Shown one piece after another: positions 21,683 to 30,771 of a stretch of DNA of 64,000 nt. The stretch spans positions 124,001-188,000 of the forward strand of contig NZ_JAFCJX010000009.1 of assembly GCF_018130695.1 (NCBI RefSeq), given 5' to 3'. The translations under genes and the position numbers were made by a program. The notes under the pieces are model-generated. The model searched no databases. It was not told the DNA's origin and was given only the letters and a program-made list of their open reading frames with translations. Every line of letters starts with the position of its first letter. Position 1 is the stretch's first letter. The stretch comes from Bradyrhizobium jicamae (GTDB taxonomy: Bacteria > Pseudomonadota > Alphaproteobacteria > Rhizobiales > Xanthobacteraceae).

Positions 21683-23785
21683 ATGGATCAGCGAAAGATG
21701 GTCACGCGCTCGGACATCGAGCCGGAAGACGATGAGACCTATTCCGACTTCATGGACCGTTGCACCGACGAGATCGGCGATGCGGATGTCTGTCAGATCA
21801 TCTGGGACAATCGTGCGGCTGATGGCCTGCGCCACAAGGTCAATGCAGCGAAAAAGAACGGGCTTGAGTTCGTGCTGTCGGACGAGACGCCTGATCGCAT
21901 GGACGACATCATCCTGTCGGACGGCTGGCAGCTGAGCAACTTCAAGAAGAACCCAATTGCGCTGTTCGGGCATCAGTCCAGCTTCCCAATCGGCAAATGG
22001 AGCAACCTGCGCGTCGTCGATAAGCAGCTGCGCGGCGTGCTGGAGCTGGCCCCGGAAGGCACATCCGACCGCATCGATGAGATCAGGCGGCTGGTCGATG
22101 CCGACATTCTGCGCGCCGTCTCGGTCGGCTTCAGGCCGCTGGAGACGAAGCCGCGCAAGGAGACCGACTGGGGCGTCTTCTACACGAAGGCCGAGCTGGT
22201 CGAGACCAGCCTTGTCTCGGTGCCCGCGAATCCCAATGCGCTCGCGGTCGCCAAGGCGCTGAACATTTCACCCGAGACCATCGAACTCGTCTTTGCCGGG
22301 AAAGGCAGAAAGGACGGGATCGCGCGGCGCGGGATCACTGGCGGGCAAGCCTCAAAGCAACAGCAGACCAGAAAGGGCACGACGATGTCGTTTGCTCAGA
22401 GGATCACCGCTGCCGAGCAGCGCGTCACGGCGCTGCGCGACCAGCTGAAGGCCCACTATGAAACCATCGACGACACCAACGTCACCGATGCGCAGCTTGA
22501 AACTGCCAACGACCTGAACGCCAAGATCGCGCAGGAGGAAAAGGGCCTCGCTGCCCTGCGCGATGCCGAGAAGCATCTGGGCCTGACTTCGGACGATGGC
22601 AGCACCGCGATTGTCGTGCGCGGCCATCCGGTGCAGCCACCGGCCCGGCAGCAGGCCGACTTCCGGCCGTTCACCAAGCGCAAGGTCGAGCCCATCGATC
22701 TCTTAGTGAAGATGGGCGTCGTGCAGGTGCTCGCGCATAGCCGCAAGCAGCCCGTCGAGGCCATGATGCGCGAAGTCTATCCCGATGATGAGCAGATCAT
22801 TCGGGGCGTCTTCGACTGGATGGCCAAGGCGGCCACCAACCCCGCAATGACCACCGTCACGGGCTGGGCCGCCGAGCTGGTGCAGCAGATCGTCAGCGGG
22901 TTCATGGAAACCCTGATGCCGAAGTCGGTCTATCCCCGGCTTTCGAACGCTGGCCTTTCGCTGTCCTTCGGCACCAACGGCAAGATCATCATTCCGACGC
23001 GCTCCACCACGCCGACCATCGCGGGATCGTTCGTCGGTGAAGGGCTGCCGATCCCCGTCCGTCAGGGCCTGTTCACTTCGCAGGTGCTGACGCCCAAGAA
23101 GATGGCGGTCATCACCACTTGGACCCGCGAGATCAACGAGCACAGCGTTCCCGCTATCGAGGGCCTGCTGCGCAACGCGATCCAGGAGGATACCGCGGTC
23201 TCGCTGGACTCCGTCCTGATCGATAGCAACGCGGCGACCGTGGTCCGGCCCGCTGGCATCCTCCACGGCGTCACCCCGCTGACGCCCACCGCAGGCGGCG
23301 GCTTCAATGCCATCGTCGGTGACATCAAGCAGCTGTCAGGCGCGCTGCTCACTGCCACCGCTGGCAATGTGCGCAATCCGGTCTGGCTGATGAACCCGCA
23401 GCAGGTGAACAGCGCGGGCTTGATCACCGCGCCCGGTGCCGGCGTCTTCCCGTTCCGGGAGGAGATCAGCAACGGCCGGCTGTCGGGCTGGCCGATCATC
23501 GACTCGGGCACGATCCCGCTGGGCACCGTGATCACGCTCGATGCAGCCGACTTCGTCTCGGTCGGCGGCGATGCGCCGCGCTTCGAGCTGTCCGATCAGG
23601 CGACCCTCCACATGGAGGACACCGCGCCTGCGGACATCGTCGCGGGTCCCGGCCCGGGCACGCCCGCGTTCCCCGTCAAGTCGATGTGGCAGACCGACAG
23701 CATCGCGCTGCGGCTGATCCTGCCGGTCAACTGGACGATCCGCCGTCCGGGCGTGGTCGCCGTCGTCAACGGCGTCACTTGGTAA
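21683..23785 (+). CDS. HK97-type prohead protease fused to major capsid protein
   Basis: One 700-residue frame joins two proteins that are usually separate. Residues ~50-210 are the prohead protease: NPIALFGHQSSFPIGKW with His97, ILRAVSVGFRPLETK with Ser147, and TKAELVETSLVSVPANPNAL. Residues ~235-310 form a coiled-coil delta domain (ITAAEQRVTALRDQLKAHYE). The rest is the HK97 capsid fold (SVYPRLSNAGLSLSFGTNGK, WTREINEHSVPAIEGLLRNA, WLMNPQQVNSAGLITAPGAG). GGGAGGAG precedes the ATG. An internal ATG at 22385, after AAAGGG, could give a free delta-capsid product. Self-cleavage would be needed for maturation. Confidence 0.9.
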   Translation: MDQRKMVTRSDIEPEDDETYSDFMDRCTDEIGDADVCQIIWDNRAADGLRHKVNAAKKNGLEFVLSDETPDRMDDIILSDGWQLSNFKKNPIALFGHQSSFPIGKWSNLRVVDKQLRGVLELAPEGTSDRIDEIRRLVDADILRAVSVGFRPLETKPRKETDWGVFYTKAELVETSLVSVPANPNALAVAKALNISPETIELVFAGKGRKDGIARRGITGGQASKQQQTRKGTTMSFAQRITAAEQRVTALRDQLKAHYETIDDTNVTDAQLETANDLNAKIAQEEKGLAALRDAEKHLGLTSDDGSTAIVVRGHPVQPPARQQADFRPFTKRKVEPIDLLVKMGVVQVLAHSRKQPVEAMMREVYPDDEQIIRGVFDWMAKAATNPAMTTVTGWAAELVQQIVSGFMETLMPKSVYPRLSNAGLSLSFGTNGKIIIPTRSTTPTIAGSFVGEGLPIPVRQGLFTSQVLTPKKMAVITTWTREINEHSVPAIEGLLRNAIQEDTAVSLDSVLIDSNAATVVRPAGILHGVTPLTPTAGGGFNAIVGDIKQLSGALLTATAGNVRNPVWLMNPQQVNSAGLITAPGAGVFPFREEISNGRLSGWPIIDSGTIPLGTVITLDAADFVSVGGDAPRFELSDQATLHMEDTAPADIVAGPGPGTPAFPVKSMWQTDSIALRLILPVNWTIRRPGVVAVVNGVTW

Positions 23786-23813
23786 GCGGCGCAACCAGCA
23801 AAGGAGAACTTCG

Positions 23814-24185
23814 ATGACCGACCAAGATCAGGCCGCTGCGAAGCGCGCCGAGGAGCAAGCCGCCGCCACCAAGAAGCGGGACGAGGATACCCGCAAGCGT
23901 CTCGCTGAAGAGCGCGATGCGCGGCAGAAAGAGCGCGAGGAGCGCATGGCCGAGAACGCGAAGGTGAAGCCGACGCCGACGCAGGAGGAGAACGATCTCG
24001 CCAAAAGCGGCGTCCATATCGCGGAGCACGAACCGGACGGCTCGCCCGAGCAGTCAACGGAGCATCATCCGGCCAATCCGGACAAGCACCGCACGCGCGA
24101 GACCAAGCCAGCCCAAGGCTCGCAGTCCCGCGCTGACTACTCGACCCGCACGTCGAACCCTGCATCGACGCACAAAGCTGAATGA
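23814..24185 (+). CDS. Highly charged low-complexity phage protein
   Basis: The 123-residue product is a charged helix for ~55 residues (AAKRAEEQAAATKKRDEDTR, RLAEERDARQKEREERMAEN) then a disordered polar tail rich in His, Ser, Thr and Pro. AAAGGAG precedes the ATG. The place between capsid and portal genes suggests a scaffold-like, decoration or internal head protein, but there is no recognised family. The stop overlaps the portal start. Confidence 0.6.
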   Translation: MTDQDQAAAKRAEEQAAATKKRDEDTRKRLAEERDARQKEREERMAENAKVKPTPTQEENDLAKSGVHIAEHEPDGSPEQSTEHHPANPDKHRTRETKPAQGSQSRADYSTRTSNPASTHKAE

Positions 24186-25657
24186 CCGAGCCCGCCGCCA
24201 AGCCCCGCTACCGCGTTCAAGCTGGCCGCTCGTTCGCGGTGGCTGGCCCCGACACTTCGGTTGTCAAAGCCGAGGGCGAGGTCAGGCCGGGGCCTTGGTA
24301 TCTGCCGATCACCGGAGGCTGGTTGCCCGCCGAGGTCGGCAGCAGCATGAACTGGTGGCAGCTGGGCTATGACCCGATCAGCTTCGGCACCACCTCGGCC
24401 ATGGTCGAGGCCTGCGTCTCGGCCTATGCCCAGACCGTCGCGATGTGCCCCGGGGATCACTGGCGGGCCAACGATAAAGGCGGGAGAGATCGCGTCACGA
24501 ACTCCGCGCTCTCCCGCATCCTCCGGTCGCCGAACGACTATCAATCGATCAGCGACTTTCTGCTGAACGGCACGCGCTCGCTCTATCTGCACGGCAACGC
24601 CTATGGGCTGGCGCTGCGAAATGACCGTTATGAGATCGACGAGCTGCATCTGATGGATTCGACGCAGTCCTATCCACGGCTCGCGACCACCGGGGACATC
24701 TTCTATCAGCTGAGCGGCAATGACGTGATCGACCGCCGCCTGGGCGGCGAGAACCTGATCGTCCCGCAGCGGGATGTCCTGCATATCCGGCTGCAGACTG
24801 TCCGCAGCCAATGGCCGCGCCCGCTGGTCGGCGAGTCGCCCATCGTCGCCGCCTATGGCGATGTCGGCATTGCAGCGGCGATCACCGCGCAGCAGATGAA
24901 GTTCTATATGAACGAGGCGCGGCCATCGGCCGTGCTTTCGACCGATCTGCAGCTTGACAAGGATCAGGTGCAGGCGCTGCGGGATCGCTGGAATGAGCAA
25001 TCCAAGGGGCTGCATCAGGGCGGCACGCCGATCCTGACCGCTGGCCTGAAGGTCCAGCCTTGGGCGCAAGGCGGCAAGGATGCCGCCACGGCCGAAATCC
25101 TGAAGCTCTCGAACGAGCATATCGCGCTCGCCTTTCGCATTCCGCTGCAGGTGCTCGGGCTTGGCGGCAACAATCTGTCATCGACCGAGATGCTGATGCA
25201 GAGCTGGATCGCATCGGGCCTCGGCTTCGCGCTCAACCACATCGAGGAAGCCATCGGCCTGCTGTTCGGGCTGAAGGGCCAGCCTGACGAATATGTCGAG
25301 TTCGATACGGCAGCACTGCTGCGCTCTGCCCTGAAGGACCGGATCGAAGCACTGGCGCGCGGCGTTCAGGGCGGCATCTACGCGCCCAATGAGGCCCGTC
25401 ATAGCGAGAGCCTCGACGCCGTTCCGTTTGGCGATGAGCCGCGCGTGCAGCAGCAGGTCGTTCCGCTGAGCGCAGTCAGCAAGATACCCGCCGCGCCAGC
25501 GCCGCCAGCTGCGCCGCCGGCCGATCCCGCAGCAGCTGCAAATGATGATGCGAAGCCACCGCCTCCAGAAAAGGGCGACCGCGATGCAATCCAACGGGAA
25601 GTCCGAAACCTCTTTGCCTGCGCCGACCGGATCGGACGCCGCCGAATTACTTCTTGA
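24182..25657 (+). CDS. Portal protein (HK97 family)
   Basis: The portal forms the dodecameric DNA gate of the head. The 491-residue protein has PNDYQSISDFLLNGTRSLYL, HGNAYGLALRNDRYEIDELH, VPQRDVLHIRLQTVRSQWPR, KFYMNEARPSAVLSTDLQLD and ALAFRIPLQVLGLGGNNLSS, all typical of HK97-type portals. The last ~90 residues are Ala/Pro-rich and poorly conserved, and their codons overlap the collagen-like gene by 74 bases. Here the portal follows the capsid gene, whereas in many HK97-like phages it precedes it. Confidence 0.9.
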   Translation: MTEPAAKPRYRVQAGRSFAVAGPDTSVVKAEGEVRPGPWYLPITGGWLPAEVGSSMNWWQLGYDPISFGTTSAMVEACVSAYAQTVAMCPGDHWRANDKGGRDRVTNSALSRILRSPNDYQSISDFLLNGTRSLYLHGNAYGLALRNDRYEIDELHLMDSTQSYPRLATTGDIFYQLSGNDVIDRRLGGENLIVPQRDVLHIRLQTVRSQWPRPLVGESPIVAAYGDVGIAAAITAQQMKFYMNEARPSAVLSTDLQLDKDQVQALRDRWNEQSKGLHQGGTPILTAGLKVQPWAQGGKDAATAEILKLSNEHIALAFRIPLQVLGLGGNNLSSTEMLMQSWIASGLGFALNHIEEAIGLLFGLKGQPDEYVEFDTAALLRSALKDRIEALARGVQGGIYAPNEARHSESLDAVPFGDEPRVQQQVVPLSAVSKIPAAPAPPAAPPADPAAAANDDAKPPPPEKGDRDAIQREVRNLFACADRIGRRRITS

Positions 25658-26819
25658 GGCCTGGCGCGAGGCATTGGGCGAAGCGCTCGACCGCGAGCGC
25701 GGGCAATGGCAGCGCGAGCGCGCCCTGATCGAGGCGCAGGCCGCGACCGTCATCCTCGGGCTGAAGGCCGAAGTCGCTGACCTGAAGTCATCGCTGCTGC
25801 AGTTCGCCAAGGAACAGGTTGATGTCCTGCAGGCGCAGATCAGCGCCCGCCTTGCAACGCTCAAGGATGGCGCAGACGGCAAGGATGGAGCACCCGGCGA
25901 TCAGGGACCTGCAGGTCCAGCTGGCGAGCGAGGTTATCAGGGACCTGCTGGCGAGCGCGGCGAGCCGGGAGAGCGCGGCGAACAAGGCGAGCGCGGTGAG
26001 CAAGGCCCTGCCGGGGCTGCTGGCGGGCCGGGGCCGCGAGGCGAGCAAGGTCCGCAGGGCGAGCCGGGTCCAGCTGGCGAGCGCGGTGAACAAGGAATGC
26101 AGGGCGAGCGGGGCGAAACAGGAGAGCGAGGTCAAGATGGCCAGCAAGGCGAAAAAGGCGAAGCAGGTGAAAAAGGCGAGGAAGGCGAAGCGGGCCAGCC
26201 CGGCCAGCCGGGCGAGCAAGGCGCTCGCGGCGATCAAGGTGTCCCCGGTGAAAAAGGCGAGCAAGGGCTATCGGGACAGGATGGCGCGCCCGGCGAGAAA
26301 GGCGCACCGGGGCAGCTGAGCGCTGTCGAGGCATTTGTCGAGGGTGCTGTCCATTATGAGGGCGTGGTCGTCCGGCATATGGGCAGCACCTATCAAGCGC
26401 GATGCGATACTGCGCGCACGCCGCCGCATGACGACTGGGCGCTGATCGCCGCCAAGGGCCGCGACGCCGCGATGCCGAAGATCATCGGCACCTATCGCGA
26501 GGGAGAGAACTATTCGTTCCTCAACATCGTGGCGCTCGGCGGTTCCAGCTTCATCGCACGCACCGATGATCCGGGGCCGTGTCCAGGCGAAGGCTGGCAG
26601 CTGATCGCCAGCGCGGGCAAGCAAGGTAAGCCGGGACCGCAAGGCGAACGTGGCGAGGCAGGAGCGCGTGGCGAGCCCGGCCTGCCAGCGCCGACGATCC
26701 TCGGCTGGAAGATCGACCGCGAGCGCTACTGCGCCACGCCGATCATGTCCGACAACAGCGAGGTCGAACCGCTGCAGCTGCGCGCCCTGTTCGAGCAATT
26801 CCACTCCGAGGCGGACTGA
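25584..26819 (+). CDS. Collagen-like protein with carbohydrate-binding-like modules
   Basis: ATG at 25584 gives 411 residues. A helical N-terminal coiled coil (~residues 25-90) is followed by a long Gly-X-Y collagen stretch (~residues 93-252: GPAGPAGERGYQGPAGERGE and similar). Two small repeats of a CBM5/12-like pattern follow (AVHYEGVVVRHMGSTYQAR with DDWALIAAKG; GTYREGENYSFLNIVALGGS with GEGWQLIASAG), then a second short collagen stretch. It is probably a trimeric fibre displayed on the head or neck. Its place between portal and connector genes is unusual for a fibre. Confidence 0.85.
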   Translation: MQSNGKSETSLPAPTGSDAAELLLEAWREALGEALDRERGQWQRERALIEAQAATVILGLKAEVADLKSSLLQFAKEQVDVLQAQISARLATLKDGADGKDGAPGDQGPAGPAGERGYQGPAGERGEPGERGEQGERGEQGPAGAAGGPGPRGEQGPQGEPGPAGERGEQGMQGERGETGERGQDGQQGEKGEAGEKGEEGEAGQPGQPGEQGARGDQGVPGEKGEQGLSGQDGAPGEKGAPGQLSAVEAFVEGAVHYEGVVVRHMGSTYQARCDTARTPPHDDWALIAAKGRDAAMPKIIGTYREGENYSFLNIVALGGSSFIARTDDPGPCPGEGWQLIASAGKQGKPGPQGERGEAGARGEPGLPAPTILGWKIDRERYCATPIMSDNSEVEPLQLRALFEQFHSEAD

Positions 26820-27460
26820 TGGCCGACATCTGGGTCAAAGTGATCACGCCAGCGGAAAGCTACGATCTGCTGACGCTCGATGAACTCAAGCTGATCCTGA
26901 ACATCCCCGCGAGCGATACCAGCGAAGACGAGCAGCTGAAGCAATGGATCGAGCACTACAGCGATATCGTCGCCACCATGTGCAATCGAGTCTTTGCCAA
27001 GGAGACGGTCGAGGAGACATGGCGCGGCGATACCATGCCGTTCGATAGTCCCCGGCTTTTCCTGACGCATTATCCGGTCGCCGACGCCGACATCGAAGCC
27101 GTGGAATCGCCGCGCGGCAGCAGCATCGACCCGGCTGCTTATGAGATCGAGAACCGCTCAGGCAAGATGCGCATCGAGGGCGCATGGTCGGAGCCAGTCA
27201 CCGTCACCTACAGGGGCGGCTACGATCTGCCCGACGAAGCGCCGCCAGCGCTGAAGCAGGCGACCGGCCTTTTGATCCAAGGCGCTCGCGCGCAGCGGAC
27301 TGCGGCGGCGGTCAGCGGCATCAAGTCGATCACCCACCGCGAGTCGCGGGTGCAGTTCATGGACCCCAACGCGGCTTTGAACAAGACTGGAGGTGCGCTC
27401 GGTGAAGCCGCCGAGACCGTCAACGCGCTGCTCTACAAGTACATGCGCTTCTATGTTTGA
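26819..27460 (+). CDS. Head-tail connector protein (gp6-like)
   Basis: The 213-residue protein has the phage connector pattern: YDLLTLDELKLILNIPASDT, EDEQLKQWIEHYSDIVATMC, LTHYPVADADIEAVE, GAWSEPVTVTYRGGYDLPDE and ALKQATGLLIQGARAQR. gp6-type proteins form a ring beneath the portal that extends the DNA channel. The start shares a base with the collagen-like gene stop (TGATGG). The stop overlaps the next gene start. Confidence 0.8.
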   Translation: MADIWVKVITPAESYDLLTLDELKLILNIPASDTSEDEQLKQWIEHYSDIVATMCNRVFAKETVEETWRGDTMPFDSPRLFLTHYPVADADIEAVESPRGSSIDPAAYEIENRSGKMRIEGAWSEPVTVTYRGGYDLPDEAPPALKQATGLLIQGARAQRTAAAVSGIKSITHRESRVQFMDPNAALNKTGGALGEAAETVNALLYKYMRFYV

Positions 27461-27827
27461 GGTGAAGATCGAGGGCGTCGAAGAGCTGCTTGCGAAGCTG
27501 AACCAGTACGACACCCAGATCACCACCCTGCGCAGAAAGATGCCCGAGGAGCTGGAGAACTGGCAGCGCCAGGACATGCGCCGCAAATATCCGAACATGC
27601 AGACCGAAATGGTCGCGAACGAGACCAGCGCGACGACCCTGATCTGGCCGCGCTCGCGCCAGCCTTCTAAAGACACCCATCACCGCAGGCAGGGTCCGAA
27701 GCAGTATCGGCCCGCCAAGCACGGGCCTGTGGTGCGAAGCAACCGCCCGATCCTGCGGGCCGAGCTGCTGGGGCAGCTTTGGGATCGCATGGTGAGGCTG
27801 ACCGCCGAGGCGATGAAATGGCCGTGA
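27453..27827 (+). CDS. Neck or tail-completion protein (gp10-like)
   Basis: The ATG at 27453 overlaps the preceding stop. The 124-residue product begins MFEVKIEGVEELLAKLNQYD, the usual opening of HK97 gp10-type neck proteins, followed by a basic region and LLGQLWDRMVRLTAEAMKW. Such proteins attach to the connector and help join the tail. The gene overlaps the next by 10 bases. Family assignment is from the N-terminal pattern and gene order only. Confidence 0.65.
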   Translation: MFEVKIEGVEELLAKLNQYDTQITTLRRKMPEELENWQRQDMRRKYPNMQTEMVANETSATTLIWPRSRQPSKDTHHRRQGPKQYRPAKHGPVVRSNRPILRAELLGQLWDRMVRLTAEAMKWP

Positions 27828-28174
27828 ACCTCGACGTGCTGCTGCAGGGGCCGATCTTCGACTTCTGGGCGGTGCCGGTGACGTTCAGGCCGTTCGCTTC
27901 GCAGCCCGGACAGCCCGACTATCAGGGGCGCGGCATTCTCAACACCTACAGCCTCGATGTCGCTGGCTTGGACGGCCAGATTTATTCCGACCAGCGCACC
28001 ATCCTCGACATCCGCGAAAGCGAGTTCGCGGTGCTGCCGCAGCAGAATGACCGGCTGGTGATCCCGCTGGACTGCAACAACGTGCCGCGCGGCGAATATC
28101 AGATCATCGACGCATCGAGCGACGGCGGCGGCCAGACCATGCTGACGATCCGCATCTATGAAACAATCATGTGA
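27818..28174 (+). CDS. Head-tail joining protein
   Basis: The 118-residue product is beta-rich: LQGPIFDFWAVPVTFRPFAS, GRGILNTYSLDVAGLDGQIY, DIRESEFAVLPQQNDRLVIP and a C-terminal MLTIRIYETIM strand. Position after the connector and neck genes and before the tail terminator-like protein suggests a head-tail joining (stopper) role. No family name can be given with certainty. Confidence 0.6.
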   Translation: MAVNLDVLLQGPIFDFWAVPVTFRPFASQPGQPDYQGRGILNTYSLDVAGLDGQIYSDQRTILDIRESEFAVLPQQNDRLVIPLDCNNVPRGEYQIIDASSDGGGQTMLTIRIYETIM

Positions 28175-28177
28175 GCG

Positions 28178-28822
28178 ATGGGCATCACCGACACGCAGTC
28201 ATTCTCGCTGGTGATCCGCGACGTGTTTTTCGATGCCTTGACGGGCGATCCGTTTTTCGAGAACTACAGCAAGCGCAAAAACAAGATGCTGAGCGTGCAA
28301 CATCAGCTGCTGCCGTACCTGGGCGTCTACATCATCGATGAGACCATGCTGCCGGACGGCGACGCCAACGCTGGCATGATCCGCTTCAGCCACACGCTGC
28401 GCATCGGTTTCTCGGTGGTCGTGGCCAACAACGATCAGGTGGTGGCCGAGCAGCAGATCGATGCGGCTTGGTGGCGGATCATGAACCGGCTCTGGCTCGA
28501 CCAGTACATCATGAACCTGTTCGACACGATGAACCCGCATACCGGGCAACCCAACCCGGACAACACCGTGATCGAGGGCATCACGCGCGGCGTGCGCCGC
28601 CATGTGTTCGGGTCCACGGCGTTGAACAACGAAACGCCGCTCGCCGAGCTGCAATACGACGTGTCGGTTTTCTTCCGCACCACATGGCCGCCGATCATCA
28701 CCGACGATCTCGAAGAGATCGATGTCACCACCGTTGTCGGCGACGAGCCACACGACCAGCGCCCGCCGATCAAGAGCAAGTACCTGTTCGACATCTCCAG
28801 AAAAAGGGAGCCACGCCGATGA
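28178..28822 (+). CDS. Tail terminator-like phage protein
   Basis: The 214-residue protein contains LVIRDVFFDALTGDPFFENY, QLLPYLGVYIIDETMLPDGD, RFSHTLRIGFSVVVANNDQV and ELQYDVSVFFRTTWPPI. Proteins of this kind precede the sheath gene in Mu-like tails and cap the tail tube (gp37/U-like role); this is inferred from gene order and size. The C-terminus is basic, with KSKYLFDISRKREPRR. Confidence 0.6.
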   Translation: MGITDTQSFSLVIRDVFFDALTGDPFFENYSKRKNKMLSVQHQLLPYLGVYIIDETMLPDGDANAGMIRFSHTLRIGFSVVVANNDQVVAEQQIDAAWWRIMNRLWLDQYIMNLFDTMNPHTGQPNPDNTVIEGITRGVRRHVFGSTALNNETPLAELQYDVSVFFRTTWPPIITDDLEEIDVTTVVGDEPHDQRPPIKSKYLFDISRKREPRR

Positions 28823-29160
28823 CGGATGAACACAAGGGCCTGAGCAAGGCCTCGCTGCGCGGTCTGCGCACGAAGCAGCGGATGGAGAAGATGCGTGCGC
28901 AAACGCCAGCGCCCGTTCGCGTCGTGCCCGCAAGCGACGCCATTCGCAGGGTGATGAAGCATCCGGCTCGCGGCAACTTCCCGGCTGAAGGCAGCGCAGA
29001 GTGGCCAAATGATCGCTTCACCAAGCGCCGCATCGCCGACGGCTCGGTGACGGTGGAAAAGCCGCCGCCGAAGCCGAAGCCCGATCAGCGCGAAGAGCAT
29101 CCGCAGCGCGCGCACCGCCATCGAGAGCAGCACGCCGATGAACCGAACGACGCCGCCTGA
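28819..29160 (+). CDS. Small basic phage protein before the sheath gene
   Basis: The ATG at 28819 overlaps the preceding stop. The 113-residue product is basic and disordered (LSKASLRGLRTKQRMEKMRA, RHREQHADEPNDAA), with a short ordered core (DAIRRVMKHPARGNFPAEGS and a FTKRRIADGSVTVEKP segment). In Mu-like phages a small protein (gp38) lies here. Its last codons form the left arm of a terminator hairpin. Confidence 0.6.
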   Translation: MTDEHKGLSKASLRGLRTKQRMEKMRAQTPAPVRVVPASDAIRRVMKHPARGNFPAEGSAEWPNDRFTKRRIADGSVTVEKPPPKPKPDQREEHPQRAHRHREQHADEPNDAA

Positions 29161-29175
29161 GAAGGCGGCGTTTTC
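29150..29175 (+). terminator. Rho-independent terminator before the tail sheath gene
   Basis: CGCCGCCT (29151-29158) pairs with AGGCGGCG (29163-29170) around a GAGA tetraloop, extended by an A-T pair and followed by TTTTC. The hairpin includes the TGA stop of the preceding gene. It would separate head-neck transcription from the highly expressed sheath gene, giving either partial read-through or a fresh promoter need. Confidence 0.8.
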
Positions 29176-29195
29176 ATTTTGAACAGGAGGCGTCG

Positions 29196-30761
29196 ATGCC
29201 GATCAGCTTTGCCAACATTCCTGCGAACATCAAGGTCCCGCTCTATTGGGTCGAAGTCGATCCGTCGATGGCGGGCCTGCCGACCATCAATCTGCGGGCG
29301 CTGCTTGTCGGCGTGATGACTGCCGATGGCGCGGCCACGCCTGACATCCCGCTTCCCATCGGGAGCCAAGCGCAGGCCGATCTCGCTTTCGGACAAGGCT
29401 CCGAGCTGTCGCGCATGTTCAAAGCGTTCTTCGCCAACAACTTCGCGAATGAAGTCTGGGGCCTGCCGCTGAAAGAGCCGACCGCAGCGGCAGATGCCAA
29501 GGGCGACATCACCGTCACTGCCGCGCCGACCGCTGCGGGCACCATCCATCTGTACGTCGCGGGCGAGCATGTCCCGATCAATGTCGCAACCACCGATACC
29601 GTCGATACCATCGCCAGCGCCATCGCTGCGGCGATCAACGATGATGTAACGCTGCCGGTCACTGCGACTGCCGCGCTCGGCGTCGTTACGCTGACCTCGG
29701 TGTTCAAGAGCATCAATGCGAACGACATCGCGGTGGGGCTGAATTACTACGGCAGCCGAGGCGGCGAACAGACCCCGCCTGGACTGGCGCTCGATCTCCC
29801 GGCCAGCGGCTTTTTGACGGGCGGCACCGGCTCGCCAGACTTCGACGCCGCGATCCTGAACCTCGGCGAAGAGCCCTATGAATACGTCGCGATGCCGTAC
29901 ACCGACTCGGACTCGCTGTTCGACTGGGATCAGGAGTATGGCTTCACCGATCAGGGACGATGGGGCTGGCAGCGGCAGCTGTTCGGCCACGTCTTCTCGG
30001 CAAAGCGCGGCACCTATGCCGAGCTGCTGACCTTTGGCGATGCCTTGAACAGCCCGGTCGAGTCGATCATGGCGGTTGAGGTCGCCGCGCCGTCGCCAAC
30101 CTTCGAGTGGGCGGCGGCCTATGCCGCGAAGGCGCAGCGCGCCCTGATCAATGACCCCGCACGCCCGCTGCAGGCGCTCTCGCTGAACCAGATCAAGGCC
30201 GCTGGCGTGCATCAGCGCTTCGACTTCGTGGAGCTGAACTCGCTCGCATCGACTGGCCTCGCGATCCAGAAAATTGGTGCGGACAATCAGCCGATGATCG
30301 CCCGAGAGCAGACCACCTATCAGGTCAATCTTTATGGCCAGCCCGATGATGCCTATGAGCTGGTGACCACGCTCGCCACGCTGGCCAAGCTGCTGCGCAA
30401 TCAGAAGCATGCGGTCACCTCGAAGTATCCGCGCCACAAGCTGGCGAATGACGGCACCAAGTTTGGCCCAGGCCAAGCCATCGTCACTCCGGGCATCGTC
30501 AAGGGCGAGCTGATCGCGCAGTATCAGCAGGATATGTACGTCGGCCTTGTAGAGGACCTCTCGAACTTCAAGCGCCATCTGCTGGTCGAGCGCGATCCCA
30601 ACGACCCCAACCGCCTAAACGTGCTGTATCCGCCTGACCTGATCAACCAGCTGCGTATCTTCGCGGTGCTGGCGCAGTTCCGGCTGCAATACGACCGGGG
30701 CATCGACACCCAGATCATCGGACCCACGCAGCCGCCGTTCAACGCGGCATCGGGTGCTTAG
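29196..30761 (+). CDS. Contractile tail sheath protein (Mu gpL-like)
   Basis: Sheath subunits stack around the tail tube and contract on infection. The 521-residue protein follows Mu-type sheaths: MPISFANIPANIKVPLYWVE, LGVVTLTSVFKSINANDIAV, YVAMPYTDSDSLFDWDQEYG, WGWQRQLFGHVFSAKRGTYA, TYQVNLYGQPDDAYELVTTL, and the C-terminal RLNVLYPPDLINQLRIFAVL with LQYDRGIDTQI. AGGAGG precedes the ATG. Normally the tail tube gene follows at once; here the metal efflux cassette intervenes only 10 bases after the stop. Confidence 0.93.
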   Translation: MPISFANIPANIKVPLYWVEVDPSMAGLPTINLRALLVGVMTADGAATPDIPLPIGSQAQADLAFGQGSELSRMFKAFFANNFANEVWGLPLKEPTAAADAKGDITVTAAPTAAGTIHLYVAGEHVPINVATTDTVDTIASAIAAAINDDVTLPVTATAALGVVTLTSVFKSINANDIAVGLNYYGSRGGEQTPPGLALDLPASGFLTGGTGSPDFDAAILNLGEEPYEYVAMPYTDSDSLFDWDQEYGFTDQGRWGWQRQLFGHVFSAKRGTYAELLTFGDALNSPVESIMAVEVAAPSPTFEWAAAYAAKAQRALINDPARPLQALSLNQIKAAGVHQRFDFVELNSLASTGLAIQKIGADNQPMIAREQTTYQVNLYGQPDDAYELVTTLATLAKLLRNQKHAVTSKYPRHKLANDGTKFGPGQAIVTPGIVKGELIAQYQQDMYVGLVEDLSNFKRHLLVERDPNDPNRLNVLYPPDLINQLRIFAVLAQFRLQYDRGIDTQIIGPTQPPFNAASGA

Positions 30762-30771
30762 AGGGCGCATA

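Noticed and set aside
25788..26264. Hydrophobic leftward ORF resembling a repetitive membrane protein
   Set aside because: It is the antisense of the collagen Gly-X-Y repeat; the Leu/Phe/Ala pattern simply mirrors Gly/Glu/Gln codons.
29085..30578. 497-codon leftward ORF
   Set aside because: Antisense to the tail sheath gene; typical shadow frame composition.
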